Below, piece by piece: positions 49,560-62,600 of a stretch of 64,000 nucleotides of DNA. The position numbers and the translations under genes were made by a program. Location of the stretch: NCBI RefSeq assembly GCF_000150275.1, contig NW_002060945.1:5918991-5982990 (forward strand), read 5' to 3'. Origin of the DNA: Trichoplax adhaerens. Taxonomy: Eukaryota; Placozoa; Uniplacotomia; Trichoplacea; Trichoplacidae. The number at the start of each line of letters is the position of its first letter. The stretch's first letter is position 1. Below the pieces are notes generated by a model. That model ran no database searches. It was not told the DNA's origin and saw nothing but the letters and a program-made list of their open reading frames with translations.

Positions 49560-51246
49560 TGATGCAACAAGGTAAATAAATTAGGAACTCAGAAAAGGAT
49601 CTATGATAAGGAGTTAGAAGGTAGCAGCCTCAGTGAATCAATTTTAAATCACTCTAATAACAAGGTCATTATTATCCTTATTAACGTATGTTATCATGGA
49701 TAGTAGATGTAAGAGTTTGAACAAATACGGTATATTCTTATAAAACCAGGAGATACCTGTACTATTATTCTATTTTTTACTCGATATTTCGGTATATAGC
49801 TATAGCAGATTAACTCGTATTTAATAGTAGCTGATGATGAGACTACTCAAGTACTGTATGAACAGTATTATATTATTTATACAAATAATTGAATATGGAC
49901 GGTGATCAAAAGATTACAATGTTGTCGTAAAATACGAATCTTGAACGTAGTATTAGTGAGAATATCGCAAGATCCGGAAGCGATATTGCTCAAATGAACA
50001 CATATTACTTGGAGAAATATAAAAACCTTCACTATAATCGGAGTAAGGTATTCTAATGTGGTACTAGTATCATTGGTTTGATTTTGATTGACTATTTGAT
50101 CTCCAATTTTCGTGTAAACTTTCTTCACCTTATGCTCTTTACCCCACATAAGCCATGTTTTAATGTAATCGGGGTTCGATGAGTCAGCGGCGGACTTATT
50201 AGTTGCCATACAGAAAATTACATAAAAAACTTCAATGAAATCTGGGTACTTTATAGTAGATTGTGATCGCGAATGATAAGGTATTTTCTATAGATCACCA
50301 TATAAACTAAGGTGAAATAACTTGAGAATGGTGAACACTGACTATTGCAACTAACTAAATCTGAGGCAGAAATCGTTAGTATTCATCAAAGGATAGAGCA
50401 CATGTAGGGAACGAAATTGTAGAACTAGATACATCATACATATACCATGATAGATTATATAATTTCGAATAATTGTAGAAAATGACGAAAGCTGGAACTG
50501 CTATAAATAATTCAGCGTAACAAGCTATATCCACATTTGAAACAACATGAAAGTACCCGTATTTAAGAACAAGTTAGAGTTACAGCGCAATCTTAATATA
50601 CTATACATATACATCACAATCGAAGGCTTCACGATGACTAATACAACGTAGTTTTATTTTGGTATTTTGATCTCCAACTGGTTTGCAAAGAATTATTAAA
50701 TTATGGTTTATTTTAATTTTCATCCGATATCGTGACATTGAATGCTAATTAGATTTTCATTGGACCGTCCAAATTTCGTTTGTTTTCTTTTAACAGCAAG
50801 CAGTAGAGGACTTTGATCTGTTTAATAATATAACATAGGAAAGGTTAATGAATTCTATTATTCTACTCTTTATTTAATTCCTCTTCTAAAGAATGCACCG
50901 AAATCAGTTCATTTCCGTTGATATTGATGGATCAACAAATTACCACCAATTACCTATATAAAGACTTTACTTTTGTTTTGTCGATCACTCTGCACTGTGT
51001 ATTTTACTACTAGGAGCAATTCGAATTTACGCTGTCTCCATATCTTCCAGTAGACTAATCTGACAAAACAAAATAGCTGATATCTCCTGCCTGGCGTCAT
51101 TGAAAATTACCTTAATTCACCTAAACATCTACTGCTAAAAGGTCGAAGTCGAAAATTTCATTTTAATCCATAAAAAGATACGCTGTTTTCTTCTTTAAAT
51201 GTTACTCTCACTTTTCTTCGGTTAGATTATCCTGCAGATTGAAAGC

Positions 51247-54218
51247 ATGGACAAGAAATTACTGATCTCGTTCTTAATCTTGATGGCTATCGTGTCCTCT
51301 TCCTGTTCTTTTGTAAGTCGTAAATCTTACTAATAGATCATTGTGATAAAATCCGATCATGAAAGTTCCAAAGTTGTAGAAAATTAGAACTTATAATACA
51401 AAGACTAGCTACATACAGCTCTACTCTAGCCGAATACAACTACCGAAAGACTTCTAGAAAGAATAATCAGATAATCTAATGTCTCCTGCTTTTATACTCT
51501 TCGTACCCTTTGCAGCTACAATCCGCATAGCAGCATTCTACCATATTTTACACCGTATTCAGTTTATTATTAGTCACAATATTTTACAGCGAACCCTCAT
51601 TAATCTAATATAGAAATGATTACAGTATTTACGTGGACATTATTCCTACTACTCAAAGTACAATGAAATAAGCATGTCCTAATAAATGTTTTACAATTCT
51701 ATTTCTACCTCTAGCCTTATCAGTAGCTCAACAAATTACTGTATATAGTCATCCGTACTCTAGCATAGAGTCTATCCTTACAGTTTATAATTATGAGCTA
51801 CTAAATATATCATACGATAAATATAGAAAGACACCACCGTACATCATACTAAACATGGCTAATAGTCTACAATTATAACACGAAATTAATTTACAATCAT
51901 TTAATTATCTATAATGTATTGATGTGATATTATATGAGAAACTGTTACTTATACTTATCATAAAATACCACCAAATACAAATTGTGTGTATTTGTACTAC
52001 TACCCAATCATACGAAATGACAATAAAACTGGTATACCATAATCCTACATTTCAGTGGATGAGTTTATGAAATACACCATTAAAGTGCAATTTTATGAAC
52101 GCAAATAGTAATATCAAGCGTTAATGTTTAATCATCAAATATATGCAGTTGATAACGCTCAAGAATAATGTACTAACCTAGCGTAAGGATAGTAAAAAAC
52201 TACCATTATTTCATTTTGCGTGCTATTTTACTCATTTTTTAAAGATTAATGTTTCTTATAACTAAACAAAAAACTAATGATGAACCATGTTTATATATAG
52301 CATACTGAGTATGCATATTTATTTTTTCATGTAGGCTTAAATCCTTTTATAAATAAGTATTTAGCATCAGTACATTCCGTCAATTTAGAGTTTGCATTTT
52401 ATGGGTTAAAGTTGATGATTGGATAAGTAAATATGCACACAAGAGTAGTAAAAGATTTGATATCCGTCGTGCTTATAGAAATCTTTATCATAAATTGACT
52501 CATTAAACAGAAATTACTAACTTATCTTTTATTTTAGATTATAAAATCTAAAATACGCTACCGATAAGAATGCTTATTTGTTCGCGCTGTACAGACTCTT
52601 CGATGAAACTATACCGTAGATAGTGCTATTTTCGCCAAAGTAATATTTAAAGTTACTCTAATTGATGCCTACGCAATTACTCTATGGGCGAAGTAGTAGA
52701 TTGTTTTGTATTGGAATTTTACTGAGATTAGTATAGGAAAGTAAATCGATTGCGATGGTATCCAATGATGGAAAAAAATCTCCAGAATTTGAGCTTTACA
52801 GGAGACATGAGTATCTCCGATTGTAAATTCGCCCTTATTCTATAGTGTATTAAATTATACTACAGTATGAATAATTACTGATTCTGCAAAGCTTAGCAAT
52901 AGACTTGTATTCATTCTCTCTTTACGAGCTTTGATTAGTTAAATTTTCACTTATGTATAAATAGGAATTGGCTCCTTAAACTTTCGATAAAGTACATACC
53001 TTGCCTAAAATAGAATGAGACGATTAATCAAAGTAATATTTTAATATTAGATGGACGATAACAGAAGTGATGAATATGTAGGAGCACCTGTTGCCGAAAA
53101 AGAGACCGATACATCTACAAAAAAACTACTGAATCGAATTAAAAAATTAAAAAAAAAGGTGAAAGATCTTCAGGAGAAAGTTTCAATTATGTCAAAAAGC
53201 GTAACATCCAATACGTATAGAATAAAGGCCGCCGACAAAAGTGTATTACTCATAAATCAGCAATTGCTGAACATAACAGGTACTGTGATTATTTAATCCA
53301 CATATCCAACATTCCTAAATATAGCAATGATTTAACTAATTTACTTTCAATAATTTAATATTACGCTTATACAGGTAATAAATTAATATAAGGTTAATAC
53401 GAGTATTTTTTATTTAAATTAACTTGTACTTCATTTACACTCGGCAAAAATTTGATTCTTTATTGCAATGTAATACATTATATCGCAGACTTAGTTAAGG
53501 ATATAATAAATTAAAATAAGGTTAATAGCATTCATTTTAGTTAACTTATACTCATTTACAGTTGCCAAAAATTTGATCTACTATTGCAATGTAAGCATGA
53601 TATGTTATGCATTTGAGAGAAATGAACTAAGTTAAGAAAAAGTTAACAGTTTATTGTTTCACTACGCAAAATTAATAACGAAAATCATCATATAGTAGCT
53701 CGGTTTACACAGATTATCTATAACACAAAGCAGAATAAAATGTTATCATATAATTATCATGTCAAGTAATTAAATTGTAATCACAAGGTATGCTAATCAT
53801 AGCAATATCTTAGTACTGTAATGGGTATACCAAAAAATTATATTATCAACTATAGTACATAATAGATATTATGTCACAAATTTACAAGTTGTAGAAGTTG
53901 TAAATCAATTATAATTATGGCTGAATTACTGTAATATAATTTTCTAATATTTTCATTTCAGGATATATACCAGCTCAATTTCAAAAAATCAACCGTCGAA
54001 TAGATCAACTATCCCAACAAGTTATTAGTGCAAATGGTCGCCTTATTACCCGTTGTCGAGTTTGTTTGCTTGTAACTGGCCCTTATGACCAATGTCAGGG
54101 TAACCGAAATACTTGTTCTGGTTGGTCTACATCACCTCAGTATACACAAACATATCGCGATGATACAGATCATCGCAGTGATGGTTGCTATATGCGGTGG
54201 AAAATAGAATGCCAATAA
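51247..54218 (+). CDS. gene E: secreted coiled-coil / six-cysteine protein, three exons
   Basis: Exons 51247-51312, 53051-53279 and 53962-54218 (phases 0 and 1) give 183 residues. Exon 1 encodes a classic signal peptide: MDKK, a hydrophobic core, then SSSCSF, ending exactly at a GTAAGT donor. Exon 2 is acidic at its start, then strongly basic and heptad-like (about residues 45-65: a run of I/L/V spaced among Lys), typical of a short coiled coil that could drive multimerisation. Exon 3 is a compact domain: R-C-R-V-C, then T-G-P-x-D-Q-C-Q, N-T-C-S-x-W-S-T-S-P, Y-R-D-D-T-D-x-R and G-C-Y-M-x-W-x-x-E-C-Q, with six cysteines probably in three disulphides. The Y-R-D-D-T-D plus G-C motif is distinctive, but I cannot assign it to a named family. 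An in-frame ATG opens exon 2, so without exon 1 the frame would encode a cytosolic form. Gene D is the damaged paralogue. Confidence 0.72.
51738..51873. repeat. copy 2 of duplicated noncoding segment (partner 46101-46248)
   Basis: It lies within the first intron of gene E. Similarity to 46101-46248 is high in blocks, with small insertions and deletions between them. Confidence 0.85.
53374..53593. repeat. two-copy tandem repeat in gene E intron 2
   Basis: Copies at about 53374-53470 and 53500-53593 share ataataaatta, aaggttaata, gccaaaaatttgat and ttgcaatgtaa. The unit is about 125 bases. Confidence 0.75.
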
Positions 54219-57200
54219 TTGCTAATACGATAATGCTGCAATAGTCAAAGTACATCCGGTTAATTCTGACAAATAAAAGAGAAACCTAAAATTTACTGTT
54301 AAATTTAAATGATTTAATGCAAAACTAGATGATAAAGTTATCAATAAATGTGGAATTATTATTTGCTTATTGTCACAAACCAGCTTCGTGACAAGGATAA
54401 CGTAAAACAAATCTCTAAATTACTATAGTCTCCGGGATCCAGTATCCCTTAACTACCTCACAAGAATTTAGACGCCTTTGCTTCTACGTTAAAACAACTA
54501 TACAACCGAGAATTACTTTATTCAACTATCTGACGGGCTTATATACCCTTCTACAGCAGCTAACATTCACGAGTTATCTTATAAAAATACTTAGGTGAGA
54601 ACATCTACCTAACTAATTTTTCACAGTCGGACTACAATATGTCCATTCACAGAATCATTTCAGTGCACATTACAGCACAGCATTGAATTTACTGAAACAC
54701 ATTTATAATTAGAGTAATTCCTATTGTAAGTAACTAGTTGTAATATAATATCACTATATTATATTAACCAAATTTAGATATCTATTTCTTCACGGTAGTT
54801 CGTACCGTGACACTTATGGAAAGCATCTATGTAGTTTAGTAATTTAAATAATTTCCTAATATTAAGGCTATGCAAAATTATACATGATAAAGTATGATAT
54901 TGTATTCTAAATGGTTTTAATTTTGTAACAGTCTATAATTTCATTTTAAGAGGGATTTTAACTATAAAAGTTGGGTAATATATTCATGGAAAATGTCAAA
55001 TTTCAATTGCCTAATTTTTATCTGCATAATGATTAGTATTAAAATAAATAATTAAATATTAATTTTGAAGCTAAATAACTTGATGTTAGAGCAAACTTGA
55101 AGTTTAAAATGAAATAATACTTGTACATGAGTTAATGATTGTGCAAACATAGTACAGCACTCCACTCACTCCTAACAAATCTACCCCTAGACTAGACTTT
55201 ACACTACCTCGAATACCCCTAAGATCTAGATCAGTTCACTGTAACAACTAGAAATATCTTCCTTAAGTTTTACAATAAAGACAATATATACGGTACCTTT
55301 TCCTTACGAATGAACGATAAAATAAGAAACTCTCTTTTATACCTTCTATCTATATTCGCGAACTGCTACAGAGTAAATGTAAGGAAGTTAATAATAATAG
55401 ACGATATCGCTGTCCTCCATTCTTAGATCTAAATTTGTGTAATTTTATTCTCTATTTTAAAATGCATTAGATCATGCATAAAACACCAGACAGTCATGAT
55501 CAGAACAATATCTGACCTTTGAGCTCTCTTATAAATTAGGTAATTTTAACTTATTCACCTGTACTTACTGGAAAATGAATTAGATTACAATCGATAACCC
55601 AAACGGCAAACTATCAACGGTAAAACGATAAATACATCATATACTTATACTTAATGGTAGTTTTTAACACCGTGATACTAACATACCGATGAAATGTAGG
55701 GAGCTCTAAACTTAATTTTGTCTAAATCTAAGGCGATATACTCAGCCGTATTAACTGTGACACCTTATTTCCCTTACTAAATCTGTTCATTCCTACTCAC
55801 AACATAAAATATTCACCATAACTGTGTCTCTATCAACTCATTAGCAACTAGGACAATTACGTCCTTATTGTCTATACAACCTGTTATATTTTACTCCTTG
55901 ATGGAACTTTACTACAACAAAGCATGAAAAGTTCATAGTTTCGAAGTCAATTAGTTTAAGTTATGATGCCAAGCTGATTCTTGAATTTTCATCAGCTGTC
56001 GAGGAAATCTTTATAAGATAGGTAAGGAGATTGAATTTTATCCTTTTTATATATTAGTTTTGAATGATTCATGATATCACTACCAGTCTGAAATTAGCGT
56101 ATCATTTGATGATAAAGATAGCAGGTACTACAATAATTCTTTTTCATGATTAAATAGGTTAAATAGCGGTACTTAAGCAAAATTTCTATAACTTCTTAGC
56201 TTATCTTACCCGTATATAAAATGGAATAATATCAATGTCGAATAGAGAGGAATAAGCGGACTTTCTTTTACTACTAAATGTTTCGACCGTATTTGATGAT
56301 GATTCATTTTCTAATATTAAACTCTAGAATCAAGTAAACTAGCCTAGCAGGGTGCTTCCATGTTGATTTAATGGCTTTTCTACTACAAATATCAGCGAAA
56401 TCACTTTTTTAAAATAAAATTAATTGTACTAATAGTAGCATCTTGGCCTTTTTTCGTCGTGTTTAGCTTAAGATTAATTAATAATAACACCATAAGATTG
56501 ATTCTATAGCATCAAAGTAAAGTACGAACAATGCAGTATTGAAAAAATTTAAGGTATGTTTATCTATACGACAATCAGATATAAATAACTTAAATTATTG
56601 TATAATATATTGATAACAACAAAACCAAGCATTGTAAAATTACGTCAATCTGAAATACATGCAGATCAGCATATTGTTTTAATTAAAATAAAACCTTTGT
56701 AAATATATTCTATTTTCTTATTCAGAAAATCTTAATTCTCTAACTCGTAATTAAGTATGATCTAAGCCCTAAAATTACGGAAGCAATGTCGTCATCTTTT
56801 TGACTAAAACGCCCACCACTAGTTATATTTATAGTCTAAAATTAGATTATGCTATTCAAAGATCATCTAATAATTTTAATGGCTTGATTCTGGTTAAGAA
56901 ATGGGCCTACCGATATCAATAATAATAAAAATCAAGGGTTAACTATGGGTGCAGACGATTTTATTATAGTGTGAAAAGAGAAAAGCTCAATTACTTTCTA
57001 TATAACAGTAGGTATTTATGACTCATGAATACTTGTGTTGAAAATGATCAATCGAGTAATTGAGTGAAAGTAACAACATTTATATTACACGCGTGCATTA
57101 TTGAAATAAAAAATATATATATTTTGATATAGGCTGATGGAATCTAGCTAATAAAAAATTCATAAGATTAGTAAAGCAATCTCACACTAATGTGGAACTG

Positions 57201-57287
57201 AGATTCGCTTATTAATATTCATTCCTTTTAATTTATTTTAAGGACATTCATTATTTCATTAAAAAACCAGCAATTATTACACTACGT
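54219..57287. other. intergenic, nothing recognised
   Basis: Three kilobases of AT-rich sequence downstream of gene E up to the assembly gap. Open frames here are short and lack protein-like composition. No repeats as clear as those elsewhere were noticed. Confidence 0.5.
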
Positions 57288-57337
57288 NNNNNNNNNNNNN
57301 NNNNNNNNNNNNNNNNNNNNNNNNNNNNNNNNNNNNN
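57288..57337. other. assembly gap, 50 N
   Basis: A run of exactly 50 N, which usually marks a gap of arbitrary size; the true distance between the flanks is unknown. A single further N is at 38267. Confidence 0.98.
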
Positions 57338-58966
57338 ACCTACGTTAGTACTCAAAAAATATTTAGGATTACACGAACTATAATACAATGAATACATTAA
57401 ATTGGCTCGCAATTTACTGCATGACAAATATTAAGGATAGACTACTGTATGCATTCTTACGTATGAACGATATAAATAACTCTTTAATACTAAAATCTGA
57501 TCCAAGAATTCCGCAGATAGATACCTATAAGGGTACAATAAATCGTATTTTAATTATAGGCATCATTTATTATTAAATGTCTTACTCCAATTGTGTTTCA
57601 GTAGTTCAATAATGTTAGAGTGGAGTAGTAACAGTTAGATTTTAACCGCACTTTAATTTCTAGGGTTAAAATAAAATTGCATTCTATTTATGGCTAACCT
57701 GATTTGCCCCTTTTATTCCTCGACTGCCTTTTCTTTTGTAATTTCTTTTAATTTTATCCAAGCATGTCAATACAAAATTAAATTTGCTTTCTTACGACTA
57801 CTTCCAAGATCATACTGTTAATGTAGTGCCTTACAATAAACACTCAAGTTGTTGAGCTCGTATTGTAGTCAATAATTACGATTACAACCGAATTCTTACA
57901 CAATAGTTCGAGAATTTTATCTAGTATTAGTTGAGATTCAGTATTATCGTAAATGCGGTACCCTACAATAAATACTTAAGTTGTTTGGTCGTTATCGTAG
58001 TCAATAATTAAAATTGTAACCGTATTATTTCATAGTACTCTAAAAATTTATTCTCCCATAGATTATGGATTTAGTACTATCCACTCCATTATCTCTTCTT
58101 TACTGAATTGCAATACCCTGTTGTTTTCATTTGTCATATCCTGTACAAACAATATTAATTCTCTTCTTTGTGTCCAACTTTCATGATTGTAAATCATTGC
58201 TGATATTTACTGAACTGCAGTAGCGGGGACAGTAAGTAATCGAAATTAATTCATGTAGTATTAAAATGATTAAATATGAATCATCACTTCTATTGATTTT
58301 AGACTGATTTTTATCGACTAAACTGAACTTTTCTTCTAAATTAAACATATCATATAATTATTATCTATCTTTCCTTACAGAGCGTGAGGCAATCTGAAAT
58401 ATCTTTCTAGTCGTTATACGTTAAACGCGCATCAAACTCTGCTGCCTGTAGTAGTGAGTTATTACGTTCAATTTTAAATAGTATTTTAGATTGAGCAATA
58501 TCGATTGGACTACCAATCCTCTATTAAATTGAATACTAAATCACGTAAAAGTAATACAAATATATTTTATAATACTCTTGATGTAATTCTTACAGTAATA
58601 CAGCTAACCTCCTTTAAGCTTCACGGTCTATGATTGGAATCCATTTATATCTGAATAGCAAATAAAGAATCATCATTTTTGTTGATTTTAGATTCAATAT
58701 GCCAGTATTATCGACTAAGCTTTGTCCACACCTTTCTAAATTAAGAATAAATGTCACTTTTTCTTTCTTTAGAACATGTAAAACCATCTAAATTCTCTTT
58801 TTTGGAGCTGCTTTTCTCTTAATCATTAATAAATATATAAATACTAGTCCCCGTAATGGTTAATCGATCATATTACGATAAATTAAGGATTCCTTCTCAT
58901 ATTAGCAAATGCAAGCATTGTTTTCTATTCCTTTGAGCATTTAAAATTACCCTAATTATTTTCTAG
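57338..58966. other. region after the gap, diverged duplications, no firm gene
   Basis: Contains the repeat listed at 57826 and a dispersed pair at about 58278-58345 and 58668-58745 (both with gaatcatca, then ttgattttaga and atcgacta). A 62-codon frame with its own ATG (57388-57576) sits just after the gap; it is not long enough to accept. Confidence 0.4.
57826..58030. repeat. two-copy tandem repeat, period about 132
   Basis: Copies begin near 57826 and 57958 and share acaataaa, act-aagttgtt, gtagtcaataatta and a tgtaaccg-type segment. Confidence 0.7.
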
Positions 58967-59684
58967 GATTTATTTCTTACCACACTGCTAGTACTCACAG
59001 AGCTCTGCTCGATCCTCTTTATGATTAGTGATTTAATTAAAATCATAACTTTCAGACTGCTAATGTTAACCGGTTTCTTAGCATTTATTCGATTGTAAAG
59101 AAATATAAATGCTTGGGGTGCTGAAATAAGTCATCAATACCGAAAATAAATCACTAAAAAATTTATTTGTTATTGACATTTAAATCAAAATATAAACCTT
59201 CCATTTTATTCTTAACAATAACTTAGAAAAGATAGCGCCCCAAAAAAACATTCTGTCAATATTGGCCACGGTAAGAATAATTTCATTGACGTAATACTAC
59301 CAAGATGCAATTCATTGTTCCTTCCTTTTCACTGTCATTTGTATATAAAAATCTTCTCTTATTCTCTCTGGCAGATAATTTTATAAATAGATTTACCATT
59401 ACCAATAACTTAGTAAAAACTGTCGAGCTCTATGTATTCAGCTTCAAGTCCTAGAATTGGTTTGCTTGTCTTTAGATGATTAAACAACTGTTTACTTGTG
59501 AAAATAAACTCATTTATAGCTAAAATAATCTGATTTATTTGTCATTAAAGCAACAATAAATCAACATTACATTTGCAGGCTGCAACAGGAACTGCTCAAT
59601 AAATTACTTCCCTCCATGCAACGGGCCTGGAAAAATTTTATTGAGCTGTCTCTGGCTGTATTCATGATTTTAAATGTACAGTAG
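58967..59684 (+). other. possible 3' exons of an unrecognised gene
   Basis: Three protein-like pieces lie next to good splice sites. (1) From an acceptor ending at 58966, a 43-codon hydrophobic frame reads to a TAA at 59096 and has a possible gtaaag donor at 59095. (2) About 59236-59270 ends at GTAAGA. (3) From an acceptor ending at 59578, the last exon reads to a TAG at 59682-59684 in one frame (contains LLNKLLPSMQRAWKNF), or to a TGA in another (a Cys/Asn/Pro-rich product with FPPCNGPGK). Pieces 2 and 3 join cleanly in the first frame, but piece 1 does not chain to it in phase. Which frame, if any, is real cannot be decided here. Confidence 0.28.
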
Positions 59685-62600
59685 TAAAGGATGAGATGAA
59701 TTTAATTTAATAAACCCGGTGCTCCTATTTTATCATTAATAGGATCAATAACAATTTATTGCATAAAAAATTGAAGATACAAGATATCAGCGTAATCCTT
59801 CAAGTTGCCTTTAAATTTCGTATTCGCCAAATTTTCTAACATAGCTAATTTATCAATATATATCAAGATATTCTTGTAGTATTGAATAATACCAGTATAT
59901 TAAATGTATTGAGAAAGGGAAGAAATAATTTTATTATTTAGTGAGAGAAATCTCATATCGATAATTTGCATTCTAGGATAAATTAGATTGAAATTTACTT
60001 ACCAAGATATTACAATATTTATACTCATAAAACTGGGCAGTGTTTGAATAGAGAAAACCAGTGATTTTAGTAACTGCAATTTTTTTCTATGCTAAGACAT
60101 TTCACGAAATATCAACACATGATAAGCAATAATTAAACGTAAAGATAAATTATCAAACTAATGACTTCACTTTAATATTACTAACACATTAACACTTGAT
60201 GAACGATCCTGGCTAAGGCTGAAAAATCAAATAGCCAGCCAGTTGCTTATTTTGGTGATAATATTATATACAGTAGCAAATAGTACTTGATAAGGAATCC
60301 TTAACCTAGTATAAAAATAAATTACCAAATTACTGGTTTCACTTGCTGCTACTATTTAAGATATTATTATTCGATAAATTTTGTTTACAAGTATTTCGGT
60401 TATATACCATATTTCATTTTTACATCATCCGTACTAGATTACCATAAACGATCGAATTAAAATTAATGATTAAATTAATCCATGACTTTATTTTAATATC
60501 ACTATAGTACTTAATAAGCAATATATAGAGAATTGCCAATGATCAGACAAAATTTTTTTGTTTTAATGTTATCACTTAGCAATAGCTATGCAAGCCATAA
60601 GACTTGACTTTCTCAAATACCCAAATATAAAATACGCTTTATCAATGCTACTATTTCCAGTAATGAATGTTTTGACGACGATCAATATTTTATCTTATCG
60701 TACAACAATGAATCTTTTTTTAAGAGCTAGTATCGCGCTATGATAAAAAGAATTATTGTTTAAGATACAAGATAGACAATGCATTTGTGTCAACTTATCT
60801 AATATTAATAGTTAGGTTATAATCATCGCTTCTTATCTTCCCTTCTACGTGACGAAATAAGATTTTTTCATAAATGCTAATACTAAAATCGATCCATAAA
60901 GCCCAAATTGAATTGCTTTGATTTTAGCCATCAGTTAAAGAAATATATCAAGCTTAATCTAGCCTGTATTGCCCGGTAACTATTACAGCTCATCAGAAAT
61001 GTTAACATTGCCCCTAACAACATTTAAGTTATAACTATTAATTGCTGGCAGACATTTTCAATAGAATCATCATTTATCATACAGTAGCAAACGAAATCGA
61101 AATAATTTCTGATATTCGTCAATAGTATAATAACTAGATTCATTCGATTCAAAAATTAATTGCATAAGATCTGTCTTTTGCTGATGATACGATTAATATA
61201 GTGTATATTTTTTATTATGTAGTGAAAATGGTGACGGTAGGATATGAATTCCACAGATGTATGAGTACGTCACTGTCTGCAGTCTTCATATGATCTGTTT
61301 TAAGTTAGCTTTTATGATTCTGAAAAAAATTTATACCGCAGTAATCTTCAGAACTAGGCTGTGCTATTACCGTACATATTGTTTACGACATTGCCGTTTA
61401 GATACATTTCAAATTTTAGATCACTATCGATTGTAATGAATTAATTTATAACAAACCAATTCTAGCTTTTAATAAGCTAGCTTGAAATTATTTGTGAAAA
61501 CCGATTTATTTTCAATCTATACCGCCTATACAAATCGCTTTAGCTGGACGCGAGCGTATATTCGTATTGTAAAAGTGTTAACGAAAAAACTGTGAGGGAC
61601 AATTGTAGATCAACTATCATTAGAATATGTTATCTAGTTTAAAAAAATTGAACCATCATGACTGCGGAACAGATAAAAGGAAACTGAAATAATAACGTTA
61701 ACATGAATCAATTTATAAATAACAGTATTGCATGCAGTCTATAGCGGTTTTAATAATGTTGGTCAAATATGATGATTCTGTATACTTATCGGGACGAATA
61801 AATTAATATCCACCACCGGCTAAACTATTTATTGATACATACCACATGCTACTAAGGTCGATTCCGATACTATACTGTGAAACTAATTCGTAAGCATATA
61901 AGTTGTTAATATCACATTCAAAGTTAACCAGGAAAAAAGTGACTTAACCGAAAACAATATTCTATTCGAAGTTAAATGTTAGAGAACAAAGTTCTATTAA
62001 TTGCTATATTTTCAAATCTTGAATGACCAAATTAATATCAAAATTTGAACTTTATCAGAAACCGAAAATGCTAGTGGCTTTTCGAACTATTATAAGATAC
62101 ACCCTCATTTCTATATTGTGAAAGGATTACTTTTGCTTAATTCGTAAATCTAGAGCTTACTAATTTTAATCATAAAATCTATATTAAACGGTGATAACCG
62201 GATTAGCAACACAACTACCCACGTAGAACTATATTTATCTAATGCCTTGTACATGGCAACCGATAAATAGTAGTATTCAAAGACGAGTATATAACAGCTG
62301 CTTTAATTTCACTCAGAATTTTCAGCTTACAATGATTTTTTAATAGTAAGCGTATTTATGTAATATTATTCATTTACACGATATCTTTTTAAATTGTCTA
62401 CAACTGTAAAAATTCACATCCAGTACATAAATTATGATATTTATACTCGTATACTATTTTACCATCAATTAAAGTAATCAAGTTCATCCTCACAAACTCT
62501 GCTTTTAAACTCAGAGTCCCCAAGTTCAGTAGTATAGATGAGGAATAACCTTATAAAATACAGTATTTATTTTATTCAATGGAATTCATGCTAAAATTTT

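Noticed and set aside
49877-50209. Minus-strand frame of 110 codons
   Set aside because: The first two thirds look protein-like and could be an exon, but the tail does not. Frames of this length occur by chance about once or twice per window here, and no second exon fits. Mentioned only within the mixed-fragment finding.
57388-57576. 62-codon frame just after the assembly gap
   Set aside because: It has a true ATG but is short, has no family resemblance, and no convincing donor joins it to later pieces.
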